From: Streptomyces sp. NA04227
Lineage (GTDB): Bacteria; Actinomycetota; Actinomycetes; Streptomycetales; Streptomycetaceae
Reading direction: 5' to 3'
NCBI RefSeq assembly: GCF_013364195.1
Contig: NZ_CP054918.1
Location: 1-64,000 of the forward strand
Length of the DNA stretch: 64,000 nucleotides
Shown here: in pieces, positions 25,690 to 34,784 of the stretch
Layout: each line of letters begins with the position of its first letter
Numbering within the stretch: the stretch's first letter is position 1
Notes under the pieces: generated by a model
Told to the model about the DNA's origin: nothing
The model's input: the letters and a program-made list of their open reading frames with translations, nothing else
The model's database searches: none
Translations under genes and position numbers: made by a program

Positions 25690-26390
25690 CCTCTCACTGT
25701 AGGTCCGGTGCCTAAAGAGCAGCAGTAATCTGCTCCCGAGCAGATTTGCGGCGGAGGTCCGGGTGTGCGGCGAGGCCGAGCGCCTCGCCTTCCCAGTGTT
25801 CGCACAGTTCGCACGCCAGGGGCGCATTAGAGAGACGATGACCAGCCCTCCCCGGATCTTGGCGAGGGCATCGATGTGCCCTTCAATCGCTGCGCGCGCG
25901 GTCACCGAACGGACGGCCATCTCCGCATACGCAGCCATGTCCCAGTTCCGGCCTGCCTTGTCCACGAACCCGTTGATGCCTCGTATGCGAACTGGTCGAG
26001 TGCCCGTTGTGACGCCTGGTGGCCCGCGTGTCCGCCGAAGAGGACACCGTCGGACACGCGGGCCACGGTGGACCGGTAGGTGTCCACGACCACGTGTGTG
26101 ATCCGCTGAGTCAGCGGCCGGGTGTCCTGCGCCATCGATGGATGCCACGAGCCGGTCCACGGCAGGCGAGTTGGGCAGGGTGCGGCGGACGACGACTTCA
26201 CGGCCGATTTCCAGGGCGCCCATGTCGGCAACGGCGCTTGCCTGCCGCGGTTGTACGCCAACACGAGCGCGCGCCGCACCGTGTGGGTCGGTGACTCGCC
26301 TTCGCGGATGGGCCCATGCGCCGGTGAAGACGGCGACGCCTGCCGGAAGTCGACGGCGCGGACGGTCAACTCGTATCGATAATCTGAGTG
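25690..26390 (-). pseudogene. phage minor capsid protein remnant
   Basis: On the minus strand, ITHVVVDTYRSTVARVSDGV appears in one frame. The next frame gives GFVDKAGRNWDMAAYAEMAV, RSVTARAAIEGHIDALAKI and RGGLVIVS, and a CELCEHWEGEAL piece lies in a third. This is the pattern of Phage_min_cap2-type minor capsid proteins of actinophages. At least two frame changes and a missing start make it a pseudogene. It is the only structural phage gene recognised in the window. Confidence 0.7.
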
Positions 26391-26435
26391 TTGCGCGAGC
26401 AAGGGGTCTGCCGCGCGTAGGAAAACGGGGGCGGA

Positions 26436-27314
26436 ATGGCGGAGTGGGGACGAATTCGGCAAGCGCGTGATGCGCTGGGTCAGGCGGCATCTGCCACTGG
26501 TCGCACACTCACCGCAGGACGTGCCGCGGTGGGGCGGGCCGGGGACGCGGGCCGGGCCCGGGCGGCCGAGGGCGGTGACTGGCTCCTGGAAGCACTGGAT
26601 CGGGTACCGGCGCCGGAGGTGCCCGTGCGGGAGCCGTGGAAGATTTCGCTGGGGGTGCTGCTCAGCGCGCACCCGTTGGTGCCGGCGCTTGCTGCTCGCC
26701 CGCTGAAGTTGCTCGACGGGCTCGGTGCGATCCACCTTTCACCGCAGTCGGTCGGCTTCGACGGTACGGAGGTCGAGTGGGAGAAGGTCACCGAGATCAG
26801 GATGCGCGGTGGCGGCCGGTCCCTGGCCAAGGACGCCATCGACTCGTCCTTCGACGCGATCCGCGATGCTTTGCTGCTGGTGCCGGGCAAGAACTGGGCG
26901 TTGGGCAAGCTGGCCGAGGGGCTGACCACGCTGCTCTTTCGGATCATGGAGAACGCCGAGGGTTCGGAGCAGTACCTGGATGTCCTGGTCCCGGGCACGA
27001 TTGTGTACAAGGGCAGGTTCGGCCGGTCCAAGGAATGCGCGGCGAGCGTGTATCCGGTGTTGCTTCAGCTTGTCCGGCCGGACATCGTCGCGGCTCTGAT
27101 GGCCACGGCCGAGGCGCACGGGGTGCCGGTGGTGCGGCCCGAGGGGGACGATCCGGATGTGTGTGAACTCGCCGAGATCGAGGGGGCGTTGCGGGAGGCG
27201 GAGGCTCGGGCTCTGGCCGTGTCCCGCGATGAGGAGGCGGTCCCTCCGGCACAGCCCCTGCCGGAGGGTGCGAGTGGCGCGGGCGGCGGGGGCGGCGGGG
27301 GCGCTCAGGAGTAG
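26436..27314 (+). CDS. hypothetical protein with PH-like core
   Basis: A 292-residue protein. The first 60 residues are Ala/Arg/Gly-rich. The middle (about 90-235) is a compact beta-rich domain: SPQSVGFDGTEVEWEKVTEI, LLLVPGKNWALGKLAEGL and YLDVLVPGTIVYKGRFG. This pattern resembles bacterial PH-like domains but is not a firm match. The tail ends in a Gly run (GGGGGGGAQE). It has no signal peptide and no clear membrane helix. Strong codon bias supports a real gene. It is convergent with rph, 35 bp away. Confidence 0.7.
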   Translation: MAEWGRIRQARDALGQAASATGRTLTAGRAAVGRAGDAGRARAAEGGDWLLEALDRVPAPEVPVREPWKISLGVLLSAHPLVPALAARPLKLLDGLGAIHLSPQSVGFDGTEVEWEKVTEIRMRGGGRSLAKDAIDSSFDAIRDALLLVPGKNWALGKLAEGLTTLLFRIMENAEGSEQYLDVLVPGTIVYKGRFGRSKECAASVYPVLLQLVRPDIVAALMATAEAHGVPVVRPEGDDPDVCELAEIEGALREAEARALAVSRDEEAVPPAQPLPEGASGAGGGGGGGAQE

Positions 27315-27349
27315 GGGAGGGGTAGGGGGCGGAAGAGCGGCTTCCCTGG

Positions 27350-29971
27350 TCAGGGCAGGATTTCGACGTATCCGTCGGTTCCGTGTACGCGGATGCGTTG
27401 CCCGTCCTTGATCAGCCGGGTGGCCTGCTCCACGCCCACGACGGCGGGGAGTCCGTATTCCCGGGCGATCACTGCGCCGTGGGTCATGAGGCCGCCGACT
27501 TCCGTGACCAGGGCGGTGATTCCGACGAATAGGGGTGACCAGCTGGGGTCTGTGTGGGCGGTGACCAGGATGTCGCCGGGTTCGAGGTCGGCCTGGGTCA
27601 TGTCGAGGATGACGCGGGCTCTTCCTTCGACGGTTCCGGTGGAGACGGGCAGGCCGGTCAGGGCGCCGGCCGGTACGTCGTCGCGGTGGTACTTCCCGGT
27701 CAGCGCCTCGCCGTCAGAGGTGAGTACGCGGGGCGGTGTGAGCGCCTGATAGGAGCGGAACGCGTCCTTGCGCTGCTGGATGAGCTGGTCGTCGACCGGA
27801 TGGTGCGAGCGTGCGGCGTCGTGGAGTTCCTGGAAGGTGAGGTAGAAGATGTCTTCCTTCTCGGAGAGTACGTCTGCCTGGGTGAGGCGCTCGGCCTCCT
27901 GAAGGAGGGCCTGCTTGTAGAGGAAGTAGCGGCTGATGATGCCGTACTTCGGGTACTCCCGGTATCCGATGAAGGTGCGGACACGGTCGATCATCCGCTT
28001 GGTCTCGTCGGCCTTGCGGTCCCCGTCCGGCAGGGCCCGCAGGCGTGACAGGACGTCATGTTCCTTCTGCTGTGCTTTTTGCCGTCCTTGTTCGAAGCGC
28101 TGCTGGGCGGCGCCCGGCTCGAAGTTCCTTACGTTGTCGAGGATGACGGGGACGAGTGTGGTGGGGCGCTCGCGCCAGCGTGGCCTGGTGATGTCGATCT
28201 CTGCGACGCAGCGCATGCCGTACTTGTGGAGGTAAGCCTCGATGGCGTCGCGCGCCTTCGTCCCGCCTGCGCGCTTGGCCAGCTCGTCCAGGAAGGCGTC
28301 GTCGTCGGTGTGCTCGATGCCTTGCAGGAACGCGACCACCTCGGGCAGGGGGCGGATCACGTCTGCGACGTCGAGCAGCGCGAGTCCCATTTCGGAGGTG
28401 ACGTTGTGGGGGGCGGACAGGGTGAGCGTGTCGGCCGCATTCTTCTCGCCCAGCCATGCGTGCAGCTTGTCGTTGAGCCACCAGGTGGCTTCCATCCCTG
28501 CCATGATCACTTGAATGCTGAGGGGATCACCGAGGACTCGTTTGTGCTCCTCGAAGGCCTCGAGAAGGAAGTCGAACAGCACCGGTCCGCTCTTTGTACG
28601 GATGTCGCGCTCCAGCGCGGTGAGGGACGCTTGGCTGCGGTCGATCAGTTCAGTGACGAGGGCCGGGTCGGTCTCGATCGGGGCGGGCGCGGCGGCGGTG
28701 GGTGCACCGCCGGGAGTGGCGTCGGGTAGTGAGGGGATGAAGTCGTCGCGGTCGAGGACGGTTTCCAGGGCGTCTCTGACCAGGGGGTCGCCTCGGCCCA
28801 TGAGGTCCAGGAGGGCGGCGCGGCTCGCCGGGGAGGCCAGACGCCGGGTGACGTCGACGAACAGTCTCCCGCCGGCTTCGTGCATCGGTGCCATGGCCGT
28901 CAGCTGCCACATGGAGGAACCCAGGGGCTTCATGGGGTCGGTCATCATCTGCTGGTGACCTACGGAGACGTAGACGTGATTCTCGTGGTTGCCGGTCCCC
29001 GGGTTGGGAACGGGGATGGGGAACAGTGTCGTGATCGGGCGGCTCTGGACGATGTAAAAGTCGTCGTCGGTAAGGCACCATTCGATGTCCTGGGGGCGGC
29101 CGAAGTGTGTTTCGATCCGTCGCCCGAGTTGCACGAGCCGCACCGCCTGCGCGTCCGTCAGCGCTGGCTGCTCCTGCTGCTGTGCGTCGATGGCCACTTC
29201 TTGGGTACCGCCGGCGGGTGCGGCGTGCAGGGCCCGCTGTTTGGTGGCGATCGTCTTGGCGATGATCTTGCCGTCTCGTACCGTGAAGGCATCCGGGTTC
29301 ACCAGGCCACTGACCAGGGCTTCGCCGAGACCGAAGCCGGCGTCCACGGTGGCGGTTTTCCGGTTGCCGGTGACGGGGTCGGCGGTGAACAGGATGCCGG
29401 ACGCGTGAGGGAAGACCATCTGTTGCACGAAAACGGCCATGTGGACCGTACGGTGGTCGATGCTGTTTCGGTGGCGGTAGGTCACGGCCCGCTCGGTGAA
29501 CAGTGAGGCCCAGCACCGGCTGACGTGCTGGAGGATCGCTGCGGTCCCCACGATGTTCAGGTAGGTGTCCTGCTGGCCGGCGAAGGAGGCCGTCGGCAGG
29601 TCCTCGGCCGTGGCGCTGGACCGGACGGCGTAGGCGGCTTGCTCGCCGCCCCGTGCGAGGGCGCGGGTGATCGCCGCCGCAAGATCGTCGGGGATGGGGG
29701 TTCCTTCGATGGCCGCGCGGATCTGCGCGCTCAGGGTGCGGATTGCCTCCCGGTCGTCCGGGCTGACGCGTGACAGCCGGTCGAGCAGTTCGTCGACCGA
29801 CGGCGCTTTTGTGAAAATCTGCCGGAAGGCGTCCGTCGTCACGCAAAAGCCGTCCGGGACGCGGATGCCCTCGGTCCGTGAAAGACCGCCCAGGTGCGCG
29901 GCCTTGCCGCCGACGACCGCGCCCTGCGTCTCGTCAACCTCAAGAAGGTCCAACACGTACAGGTCGTTCAT
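27350..29971 (-). CDS. rph: rifampin phosphotransferase (PEP-synthase-like)
   Basis: An 873-residue protein matching the usual length of rifampin phosphotransferases. Residues 1-315 form an ATP-grasp domain (GGKAAHLGGLSR at the start, then YAVRSSATAEDLPTASFAGQ). The middle 450 residues are the rifamycin-binding region. The C-terminal swivelling domain carries the phosphohistidine motif LMTHGAVIAREYG (H831), as in PEP synthase and PPDK. The enzyme uses ATP to phosphorylate rifamycins on the ansa bridge and inactivates them. The related PEP-synthase-type activity is less likely, given the length and domain order. A 29-bp palindrome of the rifamycin-associated element type lies about 120-150 bp upstream, supporting the assignment. 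Confidence 0.9.
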   Translation of the reverse strand: MNDLYVLDLLEVDETQGAVVGGKAAHLGGLSRTEGIRVPDGFCVTTDAFRQIFTKAPSVDELLDRLSRVSPDDREAIRTLSAQIRAAIEGTPIPDDLAAAITRALARGGEQAAYAVRSSATAEDLPTASFAGQQDTYLNIVGTAAILQHVSRCWASLFTERAVTYRHRNSIDHRTVHMAVFVQQMVFPHASGILFTADPVTGNRKTATVDAGFGLGEALVSGLVNPDAFTVRDGKIIAKTIATKQRALHAAPAGGTQEVAIDAQQQEQPALTDAQAVRLVQLGRRIETHFGRPQDIEWCLTDDDFYIVQSRPITTLFPIPVPNPGTGNHENHVYVSVGHQQMMTDPMKPLGSSMWQLTAMAPMHEAGGRLFVDVTRRLASPASRAALLDLMGRGDPLVRDALETVLDRDDFIPSLPDATPGGAPTAAAPAPIETDPALVTELIDRSQASLTALERDIRTKSGPVLFDFLLEAFEEHKRVLGDPLSIQVIMAGMEATWWLNDKLHAWLGEKNAADTLTLSAPHNVTSEMGLALLDVADVIRPLPEVVAFLQGIEHTDDDAFLDELAKRAGGTKARDAIEAYLHKYGMRCVAEIDITRPRWRERPTTLVPVILDNVRNFEPGAAQQRFEQGRQKAQQKEHDVLSRLRALPDGDRKADETKRMIDRVRTFIGYREYPKYGIISRYFLYKQALLQEAERLTQADVLSEKEDIFYLTFQELHDAARSHHPVDDQLIQQRKDAFRSYQALTPPRVLTSDGEALTGKYHRDDVPAGALTGLPVSTGTVEGRARVILDMTQADLEPGDILVTAHTDPSWSPLFVGITALVTEVGGLMTHGAVIAREYGLPAVVGVEQATRLIKDGQRIRVHGTDGYVEILP

Positions 29972-30091
29972 CGCGCTACCTGTCCCACCGCTCGCTCGAC
30001 GTCACCGCGTCCCCCGAACATCGACAACAACACTCGCAAGGTCAGGCCTCGTTTCCGCAGGTTGTGGCATCGGCGGACGATTCTGCGCCGT

Positions 30092-30120
30092 ACTGGGGGT
30101 CTTGTGGCAAGCCCCCCAGT
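30092..30120. promoter_or_regulatory. rifamycin-associated element (RAE)-type palindrome
   Basis: Arms ACTGGGGGTCTTG and CAAGCCCCCCAGT surround the centre TGG, with one mismatch. The core GGGG-N-CTTG-N3-CAAG-N-CCCC matches the RAE inverted repeat known upstream of rph and other rifamycin-inactivating genes in actinomycetes. It lies 121-149 bp before the rph start. A possible -10 (TATAGC on the minus strand) sits right beside it. Confidence 0.8.
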
Positions 30121-30134
30121 GCGCTATACGTTGA

Positions 30135-30164
30135 GAATGGCAAGGAGAGTTCTCCTTGCCATTC
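30135..30164. terminator. perfect inverted repeat with T-rich flank
   Basis: GAATGGCAAGGAGA at 30135-30148 pairs perfectly with TCTCCTTGCCATTC at 30151-30164 across a 2-bp centre. TCTTTT follows on the plus strand, as in an intrinsic terminator, but no plus-strand gene reads into it. It lies 15 bp beyond the RAE, upstream of rph, so it could equally be a regulatory site or a barrier to read-through. Confidence 0.5.
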
Positions 30165-30403
30165 GTCTTTTGCTGTCCAGGGAGCCGACCACCGACAGGC
30201 CTCTCGCTGAGTGGCCTGTCCGCGGCCCAGAAGCAGCCTGTCCGCGGCCCCATGAGGCGGCGATCCATGGCGTCGCGCTGCTGTTGAAGGTAGTTGTCCA
30301 CGTTGTGCGGCTTGCGTGCGGTGTCTTGTCGGCCGTGGTGAGTTTCGCTCTTCGGATCTCTCCTTGACTTGCGTTACCAGATCCGTCGGTGCGGGGAGGG
30401 GGC

Positions 30404-30816
30404 GTGACGACGCTTTTCGTCGGCTACCGCGTCACTGATCTGGACCGTTCGCTCGTTTTCTATACCGCTTTGGGTTACAGCGGGTTGGGCAGGGTCGAGG
30501 GTGGCGAGGGGAGTTGTCTCGTGCTCCTCGAGTTCCCTGGTGAAACGGCGGCCTCGCTCGAGCTGGTTCACCGTTTCGTCGGCGGACGTGTGGAGGTGGG
30601 CAGTGGTTCGGCCATCTCGCGATCCAGGTGGACACACTGGCCGCCATCCTTCAGCGGCTGGCCGGCGCCGGCTTGGAGCCGGGGCCTGTTCAGTACCCGG
30701 GCGGCCCTTGTGGCCCGAGGACGTCGTGGCTCACCGACCCGGATGGCTACCGGATCGAGTTGGTTGAGTGGCCGCCCGGACACCCCGAGGGCATCGCCGC
30801 CGCCGACTTCTCCTGA
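30404..30816 (+). pseudogene. VOC-family protein gene with a one-base frameshift
   Basis: Starting at GTG 30404 after GGGGAGGG, the frame reads TTLFVGYRVTDLDRSLVFYT and LVLLEFPGE, a glyoxalase/VOC N-terminal half. Near 30606 (GGCAGTGG then TTCGGCC) one base is missing. The match resumes in the next frame as HLAIQVDTLAAILQRLAGAG and SWLTDPDGYRIELVEW, ending at 30816. Together the pieces make a normal 137-residue VOC protein. Either recent inactivation or a sequence error. Confidence 0.75.
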
Positions 30817-32140
30817 ACACTGCGCTTAGGAGAGCGGCGAAGCCTTTGCTTCGGTGGGTGTGGCCGCGGTGAGGGGCGGCGCCCTGGCCGCGGTGGAGGG
30901 TGGTATCCCCGCCTCTGCGGCGGGTTTTGGCGGTTGTGTGTTGTTGGGTGGTGTGGGGCTTGAGTGGTTGTGTGGTGGTTCTCTTCTGGTGGGGTTGAGG
31001 GTGGCGGGGTCGGTCGCTGCCGGGGTGGCCGGGAGAGGGGAGGGCCACGGTGTGGGGTGTGCGCGGGGTGTGGGGTGGGGTGTATCGGGCGTTGGCGGTG
31101 TACGGGTTGTTGCGGGTCGGGGTGGCCCCGGGGGCGGCGGATACGACCACGTCCGGAGTGGGACCTGGTGCCGATGCCGGAGTGGGATCTGGTGCTGGTC
31201 GCGGGGCTGGGGTGGGGGCTGAGCTTGGGGTTGGTGTGGGTCATCCGGAGCGGGTGTGTGCGGGGGAGGTGTTGTCGTCTGTGGAGCGTGCGTTGGCACG
31301 GGAGTTGAGGTGGTAGCAGAGCCCTTCCCAGTTCTCGGCCTCCTGGTTCTGGCTTCTCCAGTTCTGGCTTCCCGGCCCCGCCTCCCGGTCCTGGCTTCTC
31401 CAGTTCTGGCTCCCCGGCTCCGCCTCTCGGCCCCGCCTCTCGGCCCCGCCTCCCTGGTTCTGGCCTCCCGGTTCTGGCTCCGTTTCTGGCTCTCTGGTTG
31501 TGGTTCTCTGGTTGTGGCTTTCTGTGTTTGTTGTTGTGTTTGTGGTTGTTGTGTGGGGCGCGCGTGGGTGTGTGTGGGGGGGTGCTGAGTTGGTGTGGGG
31601 GAGGGGTGGTTGGGTTGTCGGCTGTTTGGCTGTGAGTGGCTGTGAGTGGCTGTGAGTGGCTGTGAGTGGCTGTGGTGGTTGGTTTGTGTTGCTGCGGGGT
31701 CAAGTCTGTGTACCGCGTGGGGCAGATGGGCCATGAACGGGGACTTGTCCTGCTCGGTGGGGGTTTCACCGGCGAGGGGCGCGGGCGGGGCGTGGGTGTC
31801 TTTTCCTGTTGTGGGGTGCCGGGGTGTTGCCTCGGTGCTGTTCCTGTGCGGCCTGTGCTGTCTGCCGTGCTTCTTTTCGTGTTCGTGCCGGGCCGGGTGT
31901 GTGACCCCGGTCCGGCACGAACATGAAGGAGACCGGTTGTCCTGGCGGCGTCCCGCGGTATCCGATGCGTCTGGCGGTGCCCCGGCGTGAGGTGGCGGTG
32001 TTCCCGCGTCCGGGGGTGTCTCCGCGTCCGGGGGTGTCTCCGTGTCGGTGGTGTGTTCCGTGCGGGGTTGGTGGTGTTCCCTGCCGGGGTGTGGGGGTGT
32101 GGGGGTGTGGGGGTGTCGGTGTGTTTCCGGTGTGGGGGGG
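30817..32140. other. G/T-skewed low-complexity region without a clear gene
   Basis: Over 1.3 kb, the plus strand is strongly enriched for G and T. All long frames are low in complexity: Pro/His/Thr-rich on the minus strand and Gly/Val/Cys-rich on the plus strand. No motif or start is convincing. Degenerate GTTCTGGC/CCGCCTC repeats lie at about 31330-31510 and a 10-bp tandem repeat at 31631-31670. Confidence 0.6.
31631..31670 (+). repeat. 10-bp tandem repeat (TGTGAGTGGC x4)
   Basis: Four perfect adjacent copies of TGTGAGTGGC, with a partial fifth copy to the right. Confidence 0.9.
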
Positions 32141-32962
32141 TTAGGCGGCGTAGAGGTCGAAGGTGGAGGTGCGGTGGGGGTTGGCGGTGATGTCGAGGCG
32201 GGGGTCGACGTTGAGCATGGCTTGGTGCATGCGTTGGAGTTGGGGGGAGGGTTCGACGCCGAGTTCGTCGATGAGGCGTTGGCGTAGGCGGCGGTAGAGG
32301 CTGAGGGCGCTTGCTTGGCGGCCTGAGCGGTAGAGGGCGACCATGGCTTGGGAGTGGAGTCCTTCGTGTTGGGGGTGGCGGGCGATGAGGTCGCTGAGTT
32401 CGGCGATGAGTTCGACGTGGCGGCCCAGGCGGAGTTCGGCGTCGATGCGGCGTTCGCGGGCGATGAGGCGGCATTGTTCGAGGCGCATGACTTCGATCTG
32501 GAGGACGGGGCCGGTGCGGACGTCGACGAGTGCGGGGCCTTCCCAGAGGTCGAGTGCGTCGTGCAGGAGGGTGGCGGCGTGGGTGTCTTCGCCGTTTTCG
32601 AAGGCGCGTTGGCCTTGGCCGGCGAGGTGTTCGAAGCGGTAGACGTCGACGGTTTCGGCGGGTCGTTGCAGGAGGTAGCCGCCGTAGCGGGTGGCCAGGA
32701 CGTCTTTGGCGGCGTTGGGTGTTTCGGGTCCCATGGCGGTGCGGAGCATGCGGCGCAGTTGGAGGATGTAGGTCTGCAGGGTGGTCAGTGAGCTGGGCGG
32801 CAGGTCGGTGCCCCAGATTTCTTCCATGAGGGTGGAGACGGGGACGATTTGGCCGCAGTGGAGGGCGAGCAGGGCCAGGACCTGGCGGGGTTTGCTGGCG
32901 GTCGGGACGATCGAGGTTCCGTTTACTTCGGCATTCAGTGCACCCAGTACCTTTATGTGCAT
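32141..32962 (-). CDS. SARP-family transcriptional activator
   Basis: A 273-residue Streptomyces antibiotic regulatory protein. Residues 1-95 form an OmpR-like winged helix (MHIKVLGALNAEVNGTSIV, SKPRQVLALLALHCGQIVPV, LQTYILQLRRML). Residues 100-245 are the bacterial transcriptional activation domain (VDVYRFEHLAGQG, DALDLWEGPAL, EGLHSQAMVALYRSGRQASA and RQRLIDELGVEPSPQLQRMH). GGGGGAAGC precedes the ATG. SARPs of this short form switch on a nearby secondary-metabolite cluster, often a type II polyketide. The FAD monooxygenase downstream of it on the same strand, with its TTA codon, fits such a context. No TTA codon was found in the SARP itself. Confidence 0.92.
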   Translation of the reverse strand: MHIKVLGALNAEVNGTSIVPTASKPRQVLALLALHCGQIVPVSTLMEEIWGTDLPPSSLTTLQTYILQLRRMLRTAMGPETPNAAKDVLATRYGGYLLQRPAETVDVYRFEHLAGQGQRAFENGEDTHAATLLHDALDLWEGPALVDVRTGPVLQIEVMRLEQCRLIARERRIDAELRLGRHVELIAELSDLIARHPQHEGLHSQAMVALYRSGRQASALSLYRRLRQRLIDELGVEPSPQLQRMHQAMLNVDPRLDITANPHRTSTFDLYAA

Positions 32963-33277
32963 GCTTCCCCCGTAGTTTTCGGTGCCCTCGGTTCAGGGAA
33001 CTTTCGAGTATTAGATAGTGTCTGCCCAGCGATTCTTGTGTAGTTTTCGCTGATCGATTACGAGAGTCTCTGAAGTTTTTGTGGATGATGTTGCGAGGGG
33101 AATTCCAGTATTCCTCTAGCGGCCTGCCGGTGACGATCTTCCGCAAGGGCCCGCAACCACCCCGTGACAGCACCCGTGCACCGCTGGCGCCAGGCCCTGT
33201 GAACTGGCGCGGTACGCAGGGACGTTGCGCCCCTCAAACCCCCTCCCCAAGCCCACCCCGCCGAGCTCTCCCTCGCC

Positions 33278-33538
33278 GAGCCGCCCTGCATCGAGCCGCC
33301 CTGCGCCGAGCCGTTCTGCGCCGAGCCGTCCTGCGCGGAGCCGCCCCTGTGCCGAGCCGTTCTGTATCGAGCCGTTCTGCGCCGAGCCGTTCTGTATCGA
33401 GCCGTCCTGCGCGGAGCCGCCCCTGTGCCGAGCCGTTCTGCATCGAGCCGTCCTGCGCGGAGCCGCCCCTGCGCGGAGCCGCCCCTGCGTCGAGCCGCCC
33501 CTGCGTCGAGCCGCCCCTGCGTCGAGCCGTTCTGCGCG
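33278..33538 (+). repeat. 15/16-bp minisatellite (GAGCCGTTCTGCGCC type)
   Basis: About 17 adjacent copies of a 15-bp unit, GAGCCG followed by TTCTGCGCC, CCCTGCATC, TCCTGCGCG or the 16-bp variants CCCCTGCGTC and CCCCTGTGCC. Copies are arranged in higher-order groups. On either strand it only encodes low-complexity Arg/Ser/Pro-rich peptides, so it is taken as non-coding. Confidence 0.85.
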
Positions 33539-34284
33539 GAGCTGCTGTGGCCGTGCGCCGAGCTGCCGAGCTGTCGGGTTCCGGGGCCGGGTGCCGGGCG
33601 TCTGGGTGCCTGTGTGTTGTGCCTTGAGTCCCGTGTCTTGTGGAGGGGTTCGGTGTGCGGTGGTGCGTCGGTGTGTGGCGGCATCGGGTGTCCGGTGTGT
33701 TCTTTCGTTTTCGGCTCGTCACGGTTGCCTCCCGGTCCCTTGCCGTGGGTGCGCGTGGTGGTGGTGTTTTGCTGTCCGGTGTGTGGTCTTCGGTGGGCAG
33801 TCCTTGTGCCGTGGCTGCCGCGCCGTTTGGTGCCAACTCCTCACCGCGCACGGCCTGTTGGTGTGCGGTGGCTTGTCCCGTAGCCGCGTGGTGTTCCGGG
33901 CGTCGGGCTGAGGCAGGGGCCTCGCCGGTTGTGTGTGGGGGTGTACGGGTGGCGGGGGCGGCGGTGGCGCTTGCCTGGTGCGGCACCCCGCACCCCGCAC
34001 CCCGCCCCGCACCCCGCCCCGCACCCGCAGCCCCCGCCCCAGCCCTCGCAGGTCTCGCACCGGCTGTTGTTGACCTCGTGCCAGTTCCTGTAGGCCTCGT
34101 ACGAGTTCCCGTTGGCTTCGCGCTGGTTTTCCCGCAGGGCCGTTGGTTTCGCGGGCTGCTGCGGGTGGTGGGGGGAGTTCCTCTGCGAGGGGTCCTGTCC
34201 GGCAGGGGTTGTGTGTCCCGGCCGGTCCCGGTCCCGTAGCGCCGCTCCCGCTCCCGCTCCCGCCCCCGCCTCTGCTCCGGCTCC

Positions 34285-34436
34285 CGCTCTCGGCCCTGCT
34301 CCGGCTCCCGCTTCTGCCCGGACTCCTGCCCCCGTCTCTGCTCCGTGCTCTCGCTCTCGGCCCTGCTCCGGCTCCCGCTTCTGCCCCTGGACTCCTGCCC
34401 CCGTCTCTGCTCCGTGTTCTCGCTCTGGCCCCTGCT
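34285..34436 (+). repeat. 67-69-bp direct repeat
   Basis: Three starts of CGCTCTCGG-CCCTGCTCCGG-like sequence at 34285, 34352 and 34421 are separated by 67 and 69 bp. The intervening GACTCCTGCCCCCGTCTCTG is nearly identical in the two full copies. The surrounding tract is almost pure pyrimidine. Confidence 0.75.
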
Positions 34437-34684
34437 TGGGTGCTTGTCGGCTCCCGTGTGCTGGAGCGGGTGGAAGCCGGCGCCGGCGCGCCCGTCTTCG
34501 CCGCCTGCTGCTCGCCTCCTGTTCTGCCTCTGCCGTGTGGGCGACGGCGACCGCGAGGAGCCGTGCCTCTGCCTTCGCTCTCTGGCGGTGTGGGGGGCGG
34601 GTGCTGCTTGTGGCGGGCGGTGCGGGGCGTGGTGTCGCCTGCCGGGCTGCTCTTCTCCCGTTTGTTCGCGGGTGGTTGGGCGGG

Positions 34685-34763
34685 CAGTCGCAGTCGCAGT
34701 CGCAGTCGCAGTCGCAGTCGCAGGTGTGTGCGTGTGCGTGTGCGTGGGCGTGGGCGTGGGCGT
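34685..34763 (+). repeat. hexanucleotide repeats beside the monooxygenase stop
   Basis: CAGTCG is repeated six times (34685-34720). It is followed directly by three GTGTGC-like and three GTGGGC-like hexamers to about 34763, only 22 bp from the monooxygenase stop codon. Confidence 0.85.
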
Positions 34764-34784
34764 GAGTGGGGGGTGTGGGTGGGT

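Noticed and set aside
30747..33173. 808-codon minus-strand open frame, Pro/Arg/His/Thr-rich
   Set aside because: It is a product of base skew and repeats; it runs over the SARP gene in another frame and contains only low-complexity peptides.
33278..33538. Possible CRISPR array
   Set aside because: The units are directly adjacent 15-16-bp tandem repeats without unique spacers and there are no cas genes.
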